Assembly: GCA_964517495.1 (NCBI GenBank)
Contig: CAZFER010000003.1
Coordinates: 1 to 64,000 of the forward strand
Reading direction: 5' to 3'
Source of the DNA: CAZFER01 sp964517495
GTDB taxonomy: Bacteria; Hinthialibacterota; Hinthialibacteria; Hinthialibacterales; Hinthialibacteraceae
DNA length: 64,000 nucleotides
Positions 1-7,819 of this stretch are shown piece by piece. The position numbers and the translations under genes were made by a program. Within the stretch, counting starts at the first letter, position 1. Each line of letters opens with the position of its first letter. Under the pieces are notes generated by a model that saw only the letters and a list, made by a program, of their open reading frames with translations, was not told where the DNA came from and did no database searches.

Positions 1-83
1 AGGATAAATCGACGGCACCCCCCGAATTAAAAACCGGGGCGCCCCGAAAAAAAAGCAATAACCAATTTTAAAGATATGTGTAA

Positions 84-105
84 GGGCAGACCTATGTGTC
101 TGCCC
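84..105. repeat. Hairpin repeat, loop CCTATGTG (copy 1)
   Basis: A perfect 7-bp stem (GGGCAGA / TCTGCCC) encloses the 8-nt loop CCTATGTG. The same architecture, with the same or a close loop but different stems, recurs at 30703-30724, 30739-30758 and 38116-38135. A decayed partial copy (AGCAGACCTAAATG) follows near 172-186. Confidence 0.75.
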
Positions 106-181
106 GGTGATTGGCACATCGGTTGGGTCACGCCGTTCAACCCATCAAGGAGAACATAAGATCAACGTAAGAGCAGACCTA

Positions 182-269
182 AATGTCATTAACTTAAGCC
201 GTTTATTCTCTCCAAATCCCACCGCTGACGGGAAGATTTAGGGTGGAAAAATCGTAACTTAATGACATT
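182..269. repeat. Inverted repeat around AATGTCATTAA
   Basis: AATGTCATTAA (182-192) and its exact reverse complement TTAATGACATT (259-269) flank about 66 bp. The right arm with its flank (CTTAATGACATTAGGGG) is nearly identical to CTTAATGACATTGGGGG at 38101-38117, which leads into another copy of the hairpin family. This looks like a composite, MITE-like non-coding repeat that has partly decayed here. Confidence 0.55.
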
Positions 270-366
270 AGGGGTATAACTATGTCTCAAATCGGTCTTA
301 TGGCATTTCTTTCTATGATTAGAGAGGGAAAAATCGAAAATAATTCGTCACTTTTATCTGCATTAA

Positions 367-395
367 TTGACATCTGATCCATTGATTGTTATGGT
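367..395 (+). promoter_or_regulatory. Predicted sigma-70 promoter for bactofilin gene
   Basis: A perfect -35 hexamer TTGACA (367-372), a 17-nt spacer and a -10 hexamer TATGGT (390-395, 4/6 match) lie about 100 nt upstream of the bactofilin start. The spacing is ideal; the -10 box is imperfect. Confidence 0.5.
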
Positions 396-492
396 TGATT
401 CCTGTATTTTAATCATCCTGGCGGTCATAATATATGGCCGGTAACCATTTTGGTTTAAAACGATCTATAACAAACCAGTTAGTGGAGGAAAA

Positions 493-1002
493 ATGGCTGT
501 GGATATCCTGCGCAATGAACGTTCGGGGCAAGTTTCCAGTCAACAACAATCCGCACCCGCCCCTCAGAAACGTTTCGATGAAAACCCGTATACGACACTG
601 GGGGAAGATACCCATTTTGAGGGTACGCTAAAATTTAAGGACGGGCTAAAAATTGAAGGCCGGTTTAATGGTGATATCTCTTCTGAAGGGATACTCATCA
701 TCGGTAAAACCGGTCAGGTAACTGCTGAAATTTCAGTGGGAAGCATCATTGTTGAAGGAAAAGTGACCGGCAATATCGTCGCAAATGAGCTAATTGAACT
801 ACGAAGTTCGGCTGAACTGCGTGGGGATATTACGGCATCCAAGTTGAAAATTGAAGAAGGGGTTATCTTTGTTGGTAAGTCTGACGTCCAACCAAACAAC
901 AAAGCAAAACAACAAACTTCCGGTGGTGGGGGAAGCTCACAAAAAACCTCGCAAAAACAACCGGAAGACGACAAAAAGGCTCAACAACAAGCCAATAAAT
1001 AA
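493..1002 (+). CDS. Bactofilin family protein
   Basis: This is a polymer-forming cytoskeletal protein of the bactofilin (DUF583) family, 169 aa. Bactofilins assemble without nucleotide into filaments at the inner face of the membrane and help with cell shape, stalks or placement of cell-wall enzymes. The right-handed beta-helix domain spans roughly residues 35-125 and shows the typical repeating hydrophobic/glycine pattern (FEGTLKFKDGLKIEGRFNGD, then IIVEGKVTGNI). The N-terminal 30 residues and the Gly/Ser/Gln/Lys-rich tail after about residue 130 look disordered, as is usual. The start has a good ribosome-binding site (GGAGG, 6-7 nt upstream). It is monocistronic, with a promoter at 367-395 and a terminator-like hairpin at 1125-1169. 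Which morphological process it serves cannot be read from the window. Confidence 0.92.
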   Translation: MAVDILRNERSGQVSSQQQSAPAPQKRFDENPYTTLGEDTHFEGTLKFKDGLKIEGRFNGDISSEGILIIGKTGQVTAEISVGSIIVEGKVTGNIVANELIELRSSAELRGDITASKLKIEEGVIFVGKSDVQPNNKAKQQTSGGGGSSQKTSQKQPEDDKKAQQQANK

Positions 1003-1124
1003 TCGCCTTTTTTGTTAAATATGAACTTGCAGATGCCCGAATAGCAGCAAAAAGCATTGTATGCGCTGTTGCGTAGGTTATTTTTCTTTTCGGGTCAATA
1101 GTGTGAAAACTTTTGCTTTCCAGG

Positions 1125-1169
1125 CACAGCCGTCATCTTGCATTTAACCCTAAGAGACGGCTGTGTTTT
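1125..1169 (+). terminator. Terminator-like hairpin between bactofilin and dcyD-like gene
   Basis: A perfect 10-bp inverted repeat, CACAGCCGTC (1125-1134) and GACGGCTGTG (1156-1165), with a 21-nt loop and followed by TTTT. The large loop lowers confidence. The right arm covers a possible GTG start at 1163 and so argues that the next gene starts at the ATG at 1193. Confidence 0.5.
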
Positions 1170-1192
1170 GGTTATTAAAAAAATTATCGCTC

Positions 1193-2218
1193 ATGACAAC
1201 GCCCTGGCAACTTCCTCACAAAATTCCACTCGCTTTAATACCCACACCCATTGAAGATTTATCCCTTCTAAGCCATGAATATGGTATTTCTCTTAAAGTC
1301 AAACGGGATGATCTCACCGGTTCAGATCTTAGCGGTAATAAAGTCAGAAAACTTGAATACTTATTGGCAGAAGCTCAACAATTACAGTGTGATACGGTCA
1401 TAACATGCGGTGCTGTCACCTCCAATCACGCACGTGCCACTGCTATTGCCTCACGACGGTTGGGATTCGATTCACTCCTTCTTTTAGCAGGCGAACCTCC
1501 TGTCTTTGCCCAGGGAAATCTGCAACTCGACCTGCTGGTTGGAGCAAAAGTCCAATACATCACCAAACAAATCTATTCACTGGAAATCAATAATGCCTTG
1601 CAAGAAGCCGCTGAATCACTTAAACGCGAGGGTAAAACACCATACATAATCCCTACCGGTGGTTCGAATCCAATGGGGATGATGGGCTATGTTGAAACCA
1701 TCAGAGAAATTAAAGAACAATGCCAGGCTATGAATTGGGTGCCAGAATATATCGTATGTGCTGTCGGTTCGGGAGGAACATACTCCGGACTATTGCTTGG
1801 CAGCCGCCTTTACGATTTCCCCGTAAAAATTATGGGTATTTTGGTCTGTGGCGGCCTCGATTCATTTCGTGAAAAAATCTTCAATGATATTCAAAATGCG
1901 ATTAAGCGATTCAATCTTCCTGTTGAAATCCAAATAGACAGCATTCTTCTACACGACGATTACATCTCCGGAGGCTACGCCAAAACCGATTCCTCTCAAA
2001 TACGCTTACAAAGACATGTAGCCCAAAATGAAGCTATTATTCTGGATCCAGTTTACACCGGCAAAGCGTTTTATGGCATGGTGCAAGAATTGAATAACAA
2101 TCGAATCTCCCCAAACTCCAATGTCCTCTTCGTCCACACCGGCGGGATTTTTGGCTTATCTGCCTTTTCCGAAATCATGACTCAAGAATGGAATTCGCTT
2201 ACTTATTGGCCAATTTAA
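1193..2218 (+). CDS. D-cysteine desulfhydrase / ACC deaminase family enzyme
   Basis: This is a fold-type II PLP enzyme of the D-cysteine desulfhydrase / 1-aminocyclopropane-1-carboxylate deaminase family, 341 aa, close to the usual length. D-cysteine desulfhydrase converts D-cysteine to pyruvate, sulfide and ammonia. The PLP lysine is in SGNKVRKLE (about residue 50), followed by the cofactor-binding TSNHARATA region and a glycine-rich phosphate cradle (GSGGTYSG, about residues 195-202). A GTG 30 nt upstream is in frame, but it lies inside a hairpin and has no better ribosome-binding site, so the ATG at 1193 is chosen. Substrate (D-cysteine, ACC or another D-amino acid) cannot be settled from sequence. 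The gene stands alone, so the neighbours give no pathway. Confidence 0.8.
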   Translation: MTTPWQLPHKIPLALIPTPIEDLSLLSHEYGISLKVKRDDLTGSDLSGNKVRKLEYLLAEAQQLQCDTVITCGAVTSNHARATAIASRRLGFDSLLLLAGEPPVFAQGNLQLDLLVGAKVQYITKQIYSLEINNALQEAAESLKREGKTPYIIPTGGSNPMGMMGYVETIREIKEQCQAMNWVPEYIVCAVGSGGTYSGLLLGSRLYDFPVKIMGILVCGGLDSFREKIFNDIQNAIKRFNLPVEIQIDSILLHDDYISGGYAKTDSSQIRLQRHVAQNEAIILDPVYTGKAFYGMVQELNNNRISPNSNVLFVHTGGIFGLSAFSEIMTQEWNSLTYWPI

Positions 2219-2405
2219 CTCACGTCTGCTGGTGAAAAATCATTTTAACATACACTCTATTTTCTCCACACATTTATCAGATCGATTGACATAAAAGCTT
2301 ATAATTCAAATATTTGCGGCTTTAAATCAATCCTGGACTCAAAATGGCAGCCAACTATTTAATCATGGTTTTTCGGGGGATTATCCATAAATCCATCAAA
2401 AATAA

Positions 2406-2433
2406 TTGACAAAACCACTCCCTGCAATATAAT
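2406..2433 (+). promoter_or_regulatory. Sigma-70 promoter for DksA-like gene
   Basis: Perfect consensus boxes: TTGACA (2406-2411) and TATAAT (2428-2433), separated by 16 nt. Expected transcription start is near 2440, leaving a leader of about 100 nt. One of the best-looking promoters in the window. The rest of the 2219-2530 gap shows nothing else convincing. Confidence 0.75.
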
Positions 2434-2539
2434 TCTTCATTTCTTAAATAAAACTAAACATCTATGGCTTATATACAGCGAATGGGGAAAAAGGCGTTTG
2501 TTAATAACGCTCTAATATGTTTCGTGGGAGTTGGTTAAT

Positions 2540-2926
2540 ATGACGACAAATACTAAGAAAAAACCCTCAAAAACCCGGAAAAGTAAACGCGAAAAACTTT
2601 ATGAGGAATTAAAAGAACGGCTTCTTCAAGAACGACAACAACTCATGGAAGAAGCCGTGAAAGTCCATAACGTCAGTGAAATCAATGCACACGGCGATAT
2701 TGTTGATCAAAGCAATGATTATTCAGACCGTGAATTATTACTCGGTTTGGCCGAACATGACCGTCAGCGCATTATTGAAATTAACGACGCCTTAAAACGC
2801 ATGGAAAAAGGAACCTATGGCATTTGTGAAATGTCCGGAGAAGAAATTTCCGAAGACCGCCTCAGAGCCATGCCCACTGCAAAATATACCCTTGAATGCC
2901 AAGCCAAAATCGAGGGAAATCGCTAA
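2540..2926 (+). CDS. DksA/TraR family protein with incomplete zinc finger
   Basis: This is a 128-aa protein of the DksA/TraR family. These proteins enter the RNA polymerase secondary channel and modulate initiation, often with ppGpp. Residues about 15-90 form a lysine- and glutamate-rich coiled coil with an acidic tip (GDIVDQSND). The C-terminal finger (GTYGICEMSGEEI ... YTLECQ) keeps only the first and last cysteines of the usual C-x2-C ... C-x2-C set, so four-cysteine zinc binding is not expected. The ATG at 2540 is preceded by GGGAG at a spacing of 9 nt, so it is preferred to an upstream in-frame TTG. A strong promoter and a strong terminator frame it as a single-gene unit. It could be a general stress protein-like variant rather than DksA itself. 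Confidence 0.85.
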   Translation: MTTNTKKKPSKTRKSKREKLYEELKERLLQERQQLMEEAVKVHNVSEINAHGDIVDQSNDYSDRELLLGLAEHDRQRIIEINDALKRMEKGTYGICEMSGEEISEDRLRAMPTAKYTLECQAKIEGNR

Positions 2927-2954
2927 AATTCATTTTGAAGCAATTTATCAATTC

Positions 2955-2990
2955 AAACCGGGAGAGTGATTATCCTCTCCCGGTTTTTAT
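2955..2990 (+). terminator. Rho-independent terminator
   Basis: A perfect 12-bp stem (AAACCGGGAGAG / CTCTCCCGGTTT) with an 8-nt loop, followed directly by a T-run. It lies 28 nt after the DksA-like stop codon and is the clearest intrinsic terminator in the window. Confidence 0.93.
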
Positions 2991-3115
2991 TATTAAAGCA
3001 AAAAAACGGATTCTTTTGATCCACCCATTGAACATATGTTCATTTCAATGTAAAATCAGAGCGTTTTTTGAAGAATAAACGCCTTGAATCTCAAAAATCA
3101 AATCATACATGAACA

Positions 3116-5662
3116 ATGGAAATTGAATTTCTCAGACATTTTGGATTCTCTTCAAAGCATATCAATACCTTAAAAGAGGCTTATGGGAAGAATTTATTAC
3201 CCTTGCAACAACGGGTGATAAAAGAAGGTAAACTATTCGAAGGTCACAATATCCTCATTTCCGCTCCCACCTCTTCAGGAAAAACCTTTCTGGCCGAAAT
3301 CCTGTTTTTATTCCATGTTTTGCAAGGCAAAAATGTGGTGCTTCTGGTTCCCACTAAAGCACTCGCCAACCAACGCTATCACCAACTCAAAAATCGCTAT
3401 GCTGAAATGGGTTACGATATTGTCATATCCACCCGCGACCACCCCTTCCATGATCGCCGCATTATGGAAGGCCGCTTTCACCTGGCAATCGTCATCTATG
3501 AAAAAATGCGGTCCATCATTTCCATCGACGATAGTTTTGTTCCTTTTTTGGGAGCTTGTGTGGTTGATGAAATCCACTATCTCTACCACCACCAGCGGGG
3601 AGCTGAATTGGAACTTCTGTTAACAAAATTGCTGGTTGAAAAAAACCTACAGCTGTTGGGTCTATCCGCCATCATCGATGACGAAAAAGCGGCAGAATGG
3701 TTAAGGGCTATTTTCATCAAAGATACCCAGAGACCTGTTGAACTTCGCCAGGGCGTATTATGCCAGGACCGATTTAAATACGTGGAATTTAACACGGGCC
3801 AACAAGGAAGTGAAACCTTCCCATTCGAAGAAAACTACGATGAAGGCCTGGCCATGGTGGAGGCCGGGTTGCATTTCGCTTCTAAAGGTGAAACCACCCT
3901 TCTGTTTTGGGAAAATCGCCAGCAATGCTATATCGCCGCTCGCAAGTTTGCCGAACATCTCAAACCTGAATACAAACTAAAAGAACATAAATTAAAACGG
4001 CTTGAAACAACCTCAATGAAACAATTCCTTTCGCAGTTATTGCCCCGGCGCATTGCTGTCCACACCAGCGACCTTACCCAGGACGAACGCGAATGGGTTG
4101 AACAAAAAGTTCAAGAGGGAGAAGTGGTTCTTATTTGCGCCACCAGCACCCTTGCGGAAGGTATTAACTTCCCGGTTATGAATGTCTTGACCACCCGGCG
4201 CATTTATGGCTTTCGCCGCAAAGACCTCATTCATACCACCCACCCTGGGAAAATCCCCATCACTCGCGAACGGCTTTTCAACATGACTGGCCGGGCGGGT
4301 CGCCTGGGATTCAGTGAATTTGGCCGGGGGATATTGGTCACCACAACTAAAGGGGATGTCGATGGTCTATTTACTCTATTCTCTCAAACACGATTCGATC
4401 AAATGCCACCCGCCCTATCAAAAGAAAACATGAAAAATGTGGTGTTGCAATCGATGAATATTCATGGCTTCTCAACCAAAAATTCAATCTTGGAATTGCT
4501 TAATCACACCTTAACTCATGTCCATCACCTTTGGCCAGTCGATCCAGCCGGCACAATCGAATCCTATTTAGCCGGCCTTACAAATAAAGGCTTTGTGAGT
4601 CATGAGCATGAACGGTATTTTTTGACCGTATTAGGAAGTGTGGTGGTTAAAAACGGGGTATCACCTTACTCTGCCCTACGCCTGCTCGATTATATTCATT
4701 CAGTGGAAGATCGTTTTCCCCCTGAAAACGCGACTCTGTTTACGATCTGTTTGCTCGATGAAATAAGTGAACTGTTCATACCTCTCTCTGATCGTGAGGT
4801 TCGCAACAATATATGGTCCGCCGCATTTTTGAACCTATTCATTGAAGGCCAGTTCAACATCCCTTCATCAATAGCAGAATTATTAAACAACAAACCAGCC
4901 CTTCGCAAAGAACACCATGCTGCCTTTAAAAAGGCCATTCTATTGCAGTGTTGGATTACTGGAAAACCCATTCATTTTCTGGAAGAAAAATTCGCTGTCC
5001 ATTTGGGAACCATTTTACGTTTGGGTGAAGAAACCTCATGGTTAATGGGCTGCTTGGCTGAAATCGCCTCCCGTTTTGAAATGCCCCCCGATTGGCTGCG
5101 TAAATTTTCCGCCCTGCAAGAACAACTGCTATATGGATTACCAGAGAATGGCTTGGAATGGTCTTCCTTCATTCGCCAACGCATATTAAACCGCTCAGAA
5201 GTGCTTGCCCTCTTAAAGGCTGGATATCATTCACCTTCCGTGGTGCACCAGGATGATATTTCCCATTTAAAAAAGTTCTTATCCGTCGAAGCAATCGAAG
5301 CGATAAAAAATGAAAAGGCCATGGGCAAAGAAACCAGCCGTATTTCATCCGATTTTGTGGTGGAATTGAATAATGCCCGTCCCAATCAAATCAAAGTCAA
5401 CGGTGTTGTTTTTCAACTTTCAAAATTACTCTCCACCATGATTGAAATATTGGCGTCAACACCCGGCATATGTGTCGATTATGAAAACCTTATCCAATCC
5501 ATGTGGACAGATAGCTACGGCGATAAGAAGAAAATCTCCCGCCTGAAAAGCGACTTTCTAAAACGGGTGGAAAAACAATTAAATCTCCCCTCACCATGCA
5601 ACCTGATCGAAACCATCGAAGGCCGAGGGATATTGCTCAATGCCACAGTAAAACGCGAGTAG
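3116..5662 (+). CDS. Ski2-like DEIH helicase with C-terminal winged helix
   Basis: This is an 848-aa superfamily 2 helicase of the Ski2-like group, which unwinds RNA or DNA using ATP. Visible motifs: Walker A APTSSGKT (about 51-58), Ia PTKALANQR, motif II VDEIH (about 149-153), motif III LSAI, motif V ATSTLAEGINFP (about 342) and motif VI MTGRAGRLG (about 390). An accessory helical region follows to about residue 740. The last 95 residues do not look like a helicase: VFQLSKLLSTMIEIL, PGICVDYENLIQSMW and IETIEGRGILLNA match the pattern of an OmpR/PhoB-type winged-helix DNA-binding domain. That reading is from pattern only. The ribosome-binding site is weak, and an out-of-frame ATG lies 8 nt upstream. 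No partner gene is adjacent, so the substrate is unknown. Confidence 0.85.
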   Translation: MEIEFLRHFGFSSKHINTLKEAYGKNLLPLQQRVIKEGKLFEGHNILISAPTSSGKTFLAEILFLFHVLQGKNVVLLVPTKALANQRYHQLKNRYAEMGYDIVISTRDHPFHDRRIMEGRFHLAIVIYEKMRSIISIDDSFVPFLGACVVDEIHYLYHHQRGAELELLLTKLLVEKNLQLLGLSAIIDDEKAAEWLRAIFIKDTQRPVELRQGVLCQDRFKYVEFNTGQQGSETFPFEENYDEGLAMVEAGLHFASKGETTLLFWENRQQCYIAARKFAEHLKPEYKLKEHKLKRLETTSMKQFLSQLLPRRIAVHTSDLTQDEREWVEQKVQEGEVVLICATSTLAEGINFPVMNVLTTRRIYGFRRKDLIHTTHPGKIPITRERLFNMTGRAGRLGFSEFGRGILVTTTKGDVDGLFTLFSQTRFDQMPPALSKENMKNVVLQSMNIHGFSTKNSILELLNHTLTHVHHLWPVDPAGTIESYLAGLTNKGFVSHEHERYFLTVLGSVVVKNGVSPYSALRLLDYIHSVEDRFPPENATLFTICLLDEISELFIPLSDREVRNNIWSAAFLNLFIEGQFNIPSSIAELLNNKPALRKEHHAAFKKAILLQCWITGKPIHFLEEKFAVHLGTILRLGEETSWLMGCLAEIASRFEMPPDWLRKFSALQEQLLYGLPENGLEWSSFIRQRILNRSEVLALLKAGYHSPSVVHQDDISHLKKFLSVEAIEAIKNEKAMGKETSRISSDFVVELNNARPNQIKVNGVVFQLSKLLSTMIEILASTPGICVDYENLIQSMWTDSYGDKKKISRLKSDFLKRVEKQLNLPSPCNLIETIEGRGILLNATVKRE

Positions 5663-5680
5663 TGGGAAAAGTACAAATTA

Positions 5681-5721
5681 ATGTTGTTCCACTTAATTCC
5701 AAAGAATTGGAAAAACAACAT
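5681..5721. other. Imperfect hairpin after helicase gene
   Basis: ATGTTGTT (5681-5688) pairs with AACAACAT (5714-5721), and AATTC (5695-5699) pairs with GAATT (5704-5708), with an internal mismatch loop. No T-run follows, so it is not called a terminator. It may be an mRNA 3'-end structure. Confidence 0.35.
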
Positions 5722-5856
5722 GCCAGCCAAGCATGAAGATAATACGTGTATATCTTTACGAAAATGATTTCTATTTATTAAACCAGTTTCCTTGATAGGA
5801 ATTCAAATCTAACTAAAATTTATACAAACAATCCAACATTAAATGGATTCTCTTCA

Positions 5857-7167
5857 ATGAACGAAACAGCCGTGCAAGATATCAGACAAAAAGGGGTGGT
5901 CGGAGCCGGAGGAGCCGGTTTTCCCACCTACGCCAAGTTAAAACCTCCCATCCAAACTCTCCTTATTAATGGTGCGGAGTGCGAACCACTGTTACATAAA
6001 GATAAAGAACTGCTCAAAAAATTCGGTCCCCTCATCCTTGAAGGTATGGTCCGAATTCGTGACCTGGTGGGTGCAGAAGAAGCAGTAATGGGGATCAAAG
6101 AAAAATACCACGAAATCATTGACAATTTACAGCCTATCCTGCCTGAACGTATTCGACTTCATCCGTTAGGCGATTATTACCCTGCTGGCGATGAATTTGT
6201 GCTCGTTTATGAGATCACCGGCAAAGTGATTCCACGTGGCAAATTACCCCTCCATGTCGGTGCATTGGTTATTAATGTGGAAACAGTGTTGAATGTAATG
6301 CTCGGCCAGCCCGTAACGTACAAATACTTGACAGTTGCTGGAGCGGTCAACGAACCCAAAACCCTAAAACTCCCGATTGGAATATCTCTACAAGAAGCCA
6401 TTCAAGCATGTGGAGGCGCCAGTGTTGAGCCATATGCCATCTTGACCGGTGGAGTCATGATGGGACGATTGGCGACCGATTTAAAAGCCCCGGTCACCAA
6501 GACGACCGGGGGGATTTTAGTGTTCCCTGCGGATCATCCCCTGATTGCCCGCTATGCGCGTGATACGGTGAGCATAAAGAGAATCGGGAAATCCGCCTGT
6601 GATCAGTGCACATTTTGTACTGAACTCTGCCCCCGTTATCTCTTGGGACACCCGATTGAACCCCATAAAGCCATGCGGGCACTGGGATTCAGTCATGAAA
6701 AACTGAGCCTGGTAGTGGGAACCCATTTTTGCTGTGAATGCAATCTTTGTAGCTTGATTGCCTGTCCAGAAGATTTGGATCCCAAAAACGTATGCGTCAT
6801 CAACAAACAGGAACTGCGAGCGGAGAAAACATTCTATCCTGAAGAAATTCCTGACCGGCCAGTTCATGGAATGCTTGAAGGACGCCGAACCCCGCTGACA
6901 CGTTTGTTTAAAAAACTTGGTTTAACCGAATTTAACAACCGCGGCCCATTGGATGAAATAGAATTCCATCCGGAACGTGTTTATTTACCGCTTAAACAAC
7001 ATGTTGGTGCTCCCGCGCACCCCGTGGTAAGTATTGGAACACGCGTTGGTATAGGTGATGTCATCGCCAATGTGGACGAAAACGATTTGGGAGTGCCCAT
7101 TCACTCCAGTATAAATGGTATAGTCAGCCGTATTGAAGATGATGGAATTGAAATTAAAAGAGGATAA
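5857..7167 (+). CDS. PduS-like SLBB/4Fe-4S flavoprotein (microcompartment electron transfer)
   Basis: This 436-aa protein resembles PduS, the corrin reductase/electron-transfer protein of metabolosomes, itself related to RnfC and the NuoF family. The N-terminus carries the glycine-rich flavin/nucleotide-binding motif VVGAGGAGFPTYAKL (about 13-27) and INGAECEPLL. An SLBB-type region follows at about 160-220. Two 4Fe-4S motifs are intact: CDQCTFCTELCP (about residue 248) and CECNLCSLIACP (about residue 292). The C-terminus resembles a biotinyl-lipoyl-like beta domain (VSIGTRVGIGDVIAN ... INGIVSRIEDDG). PduS reduces flavin or cobalamin and binds the shell protein PduT. A PduT-like gene starts 9 bp downstream, which supports the assignment over a plain RnfC. 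The ribosome-binding site is weak. No aldehyde dehydrogenase, B12 enzyme or other shell gene lies nearby. Confidence 0.82.
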   Translation: MNETAVQDIRQKGVVGAGGAGFPTYAKLKPPIQTLLINGAECEPLLHKDKELLKKFGPLILEGMVRIRDLVGAEEAVMGIKEKYHEIIDNLQPILPERIRLHPLGDYYPAGDEFVLVYEITGKVIPRGKLPLHVGALVINVETVLNVMLGQPVTYKYLTVAGAVNEPKTLKLPIGISLQEAIQACGGASVEPYAILTGGVMMGRLATDLKAPVTKTTGGILVFPADHPLIARYARDTVSIKRIGKSACDQCTFCTELCPRYLLGHPIEPHKAMRALGFSHEKLSLVVGTHFCCECNLCSLIACPEDLDPKNVCVINKQELRAEKTFYPEEIPDRPVHGMLEGRRTPLTRLFKKLGLTEFNNRGPLDEIEFHPERVYLPLKQHVGAPAHPVVSIGTRVGIGDVIANVDENDLGVPIHSSINGIVSRIEDDGIEIKRG

Positions 7168-7176
7168 TACAAAGCC

Positions 7177-7731
7177 ATGCCCAAAGCCATCGGATTGATC
7201 GAACTCTCCAGTATCGCACTCGGTTACGAAGTGCAAGACGCCATGCTTAAAGCATCCGCCGTTCAACTATTGGTCGCGCGTACCATTTGCTCGGGGAAAT
7301 TCCTCGTCATTGTTGGCGGAGATGTGGCGGATGTGGCCAGCAGTGTCGAAGCAGGTTTAACCATCGCGCGTGACAGTGTGATCGAAGATTTGGTCATTCC
7401 CAATGTTCACGATAGCATATTCTCCGCCATTTCCGGGACCGTTCCCCTCACACCATCCGAAGCACAAGCGTTGGGGATTGTTGAAACCTTTACGGTTTCC
7501 AGCATCATTGAAGCGGCGGATGCAGCAGCCAAAGCTGCCAATGTGAAATTATTCCGTATTCATGTTGCTATGGCCATTGGCGGAAAGGGTTTCCTTTTGC
7601 TAACCGGCGATGTTTCCGCCACCCGCGCTGCCGTGGATGCCGCCGCACAAGTTGCCATTCAGCATGGTGTCCTGGTTGCCAAAGTGGTTATTCCCCGCCC
7701 CAGCCCGGAATTATTCTCTGAATATGTTTAA
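7177..7731 (+). CDS. PduT-like tandem BMC-domain shell protein
   Basis: This is a 184-aa shell protein with two BMC domains in tandem (about 3-88 and 92-180). It forms pseudohexameric trimers in bacterial microcompartment shells. The first domain opens with AIGLIELSSIALGYE and the second with ALGIVETFTVSSIIEAAD, the usual signatures. Cys38 in RTICSGKF sits where PduT binds the 4Fe-4S cluster at its central pore (family knowledge), so this subunit probably carries an electron-conducting cluster. The C-terminal VIPRPSPELF also matches PduT. The gene lies 9 bp after the pduS-like gene, with AGAGGA 14 nt upstream of the ATG, so the two are almost certainly co-transcribed. The hexameric BMC-H and pentameric BMC-P genes needed to close a shell are absent from this window. 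Confidence 0.9.
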   Translation: MPKAIGLIELSSIALGYEVQDAMLKASAVQLLVARTICSGKFLVIVGGDVADVASSVEAGLTIARDSVIEDLVIPNVHDSIFSAISGTVPLTPSEAQALGIVETFTVSSIIEAADAAAKAANVKLFRIHVAMAIGGKGFLLLTGDVSATRAAVDAAAQVAIQHGVLVAKVVIPRPSPELFSEYV

Positions 7732-7819
7732 AACAAAACCACCTTATCAAGACCTTCGTTTTTATAGAGAAGGCCTTTATCCTATTCGATAATCTAAACA
7801 CAATCGGATATATTTAGTC

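Larger units (their letters stand above)
1..366. other. Non-coding region with repeat debris
   Basis: No convincing gene was seen in this stretch. It holds the hairpin copy at 84-105 and the inverted repeat at 182-269. A GC-rich imperfect hairpin near 14-43 is followed by an A-run, not a T-run, so it is not a convincing terminator in either direction. Confidence 0.6.

Noticed and set aside
14..52. GC-rich hairpin near the start of the window as a terminator
   Set aside because: The stem is imperfect and an A-run follows on the plus strand, so no U-tract follows the hairpin in either direction.
2286..2306. TTGACA followed by TATAAT within a few bases (near 2286-2304)
   Set aside because: The spacer is only about 8 nt, too short for a sigma-70 promoter; the pair at 2406-2433 is properly spaced.
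2896..3078. 60-codon ORF crossing the terminator at 2955-2990
   Set aside because: It reads through a strong intrinsic terminator, has no ribosome-binding site and overlaps the end of the DksA-like gene.
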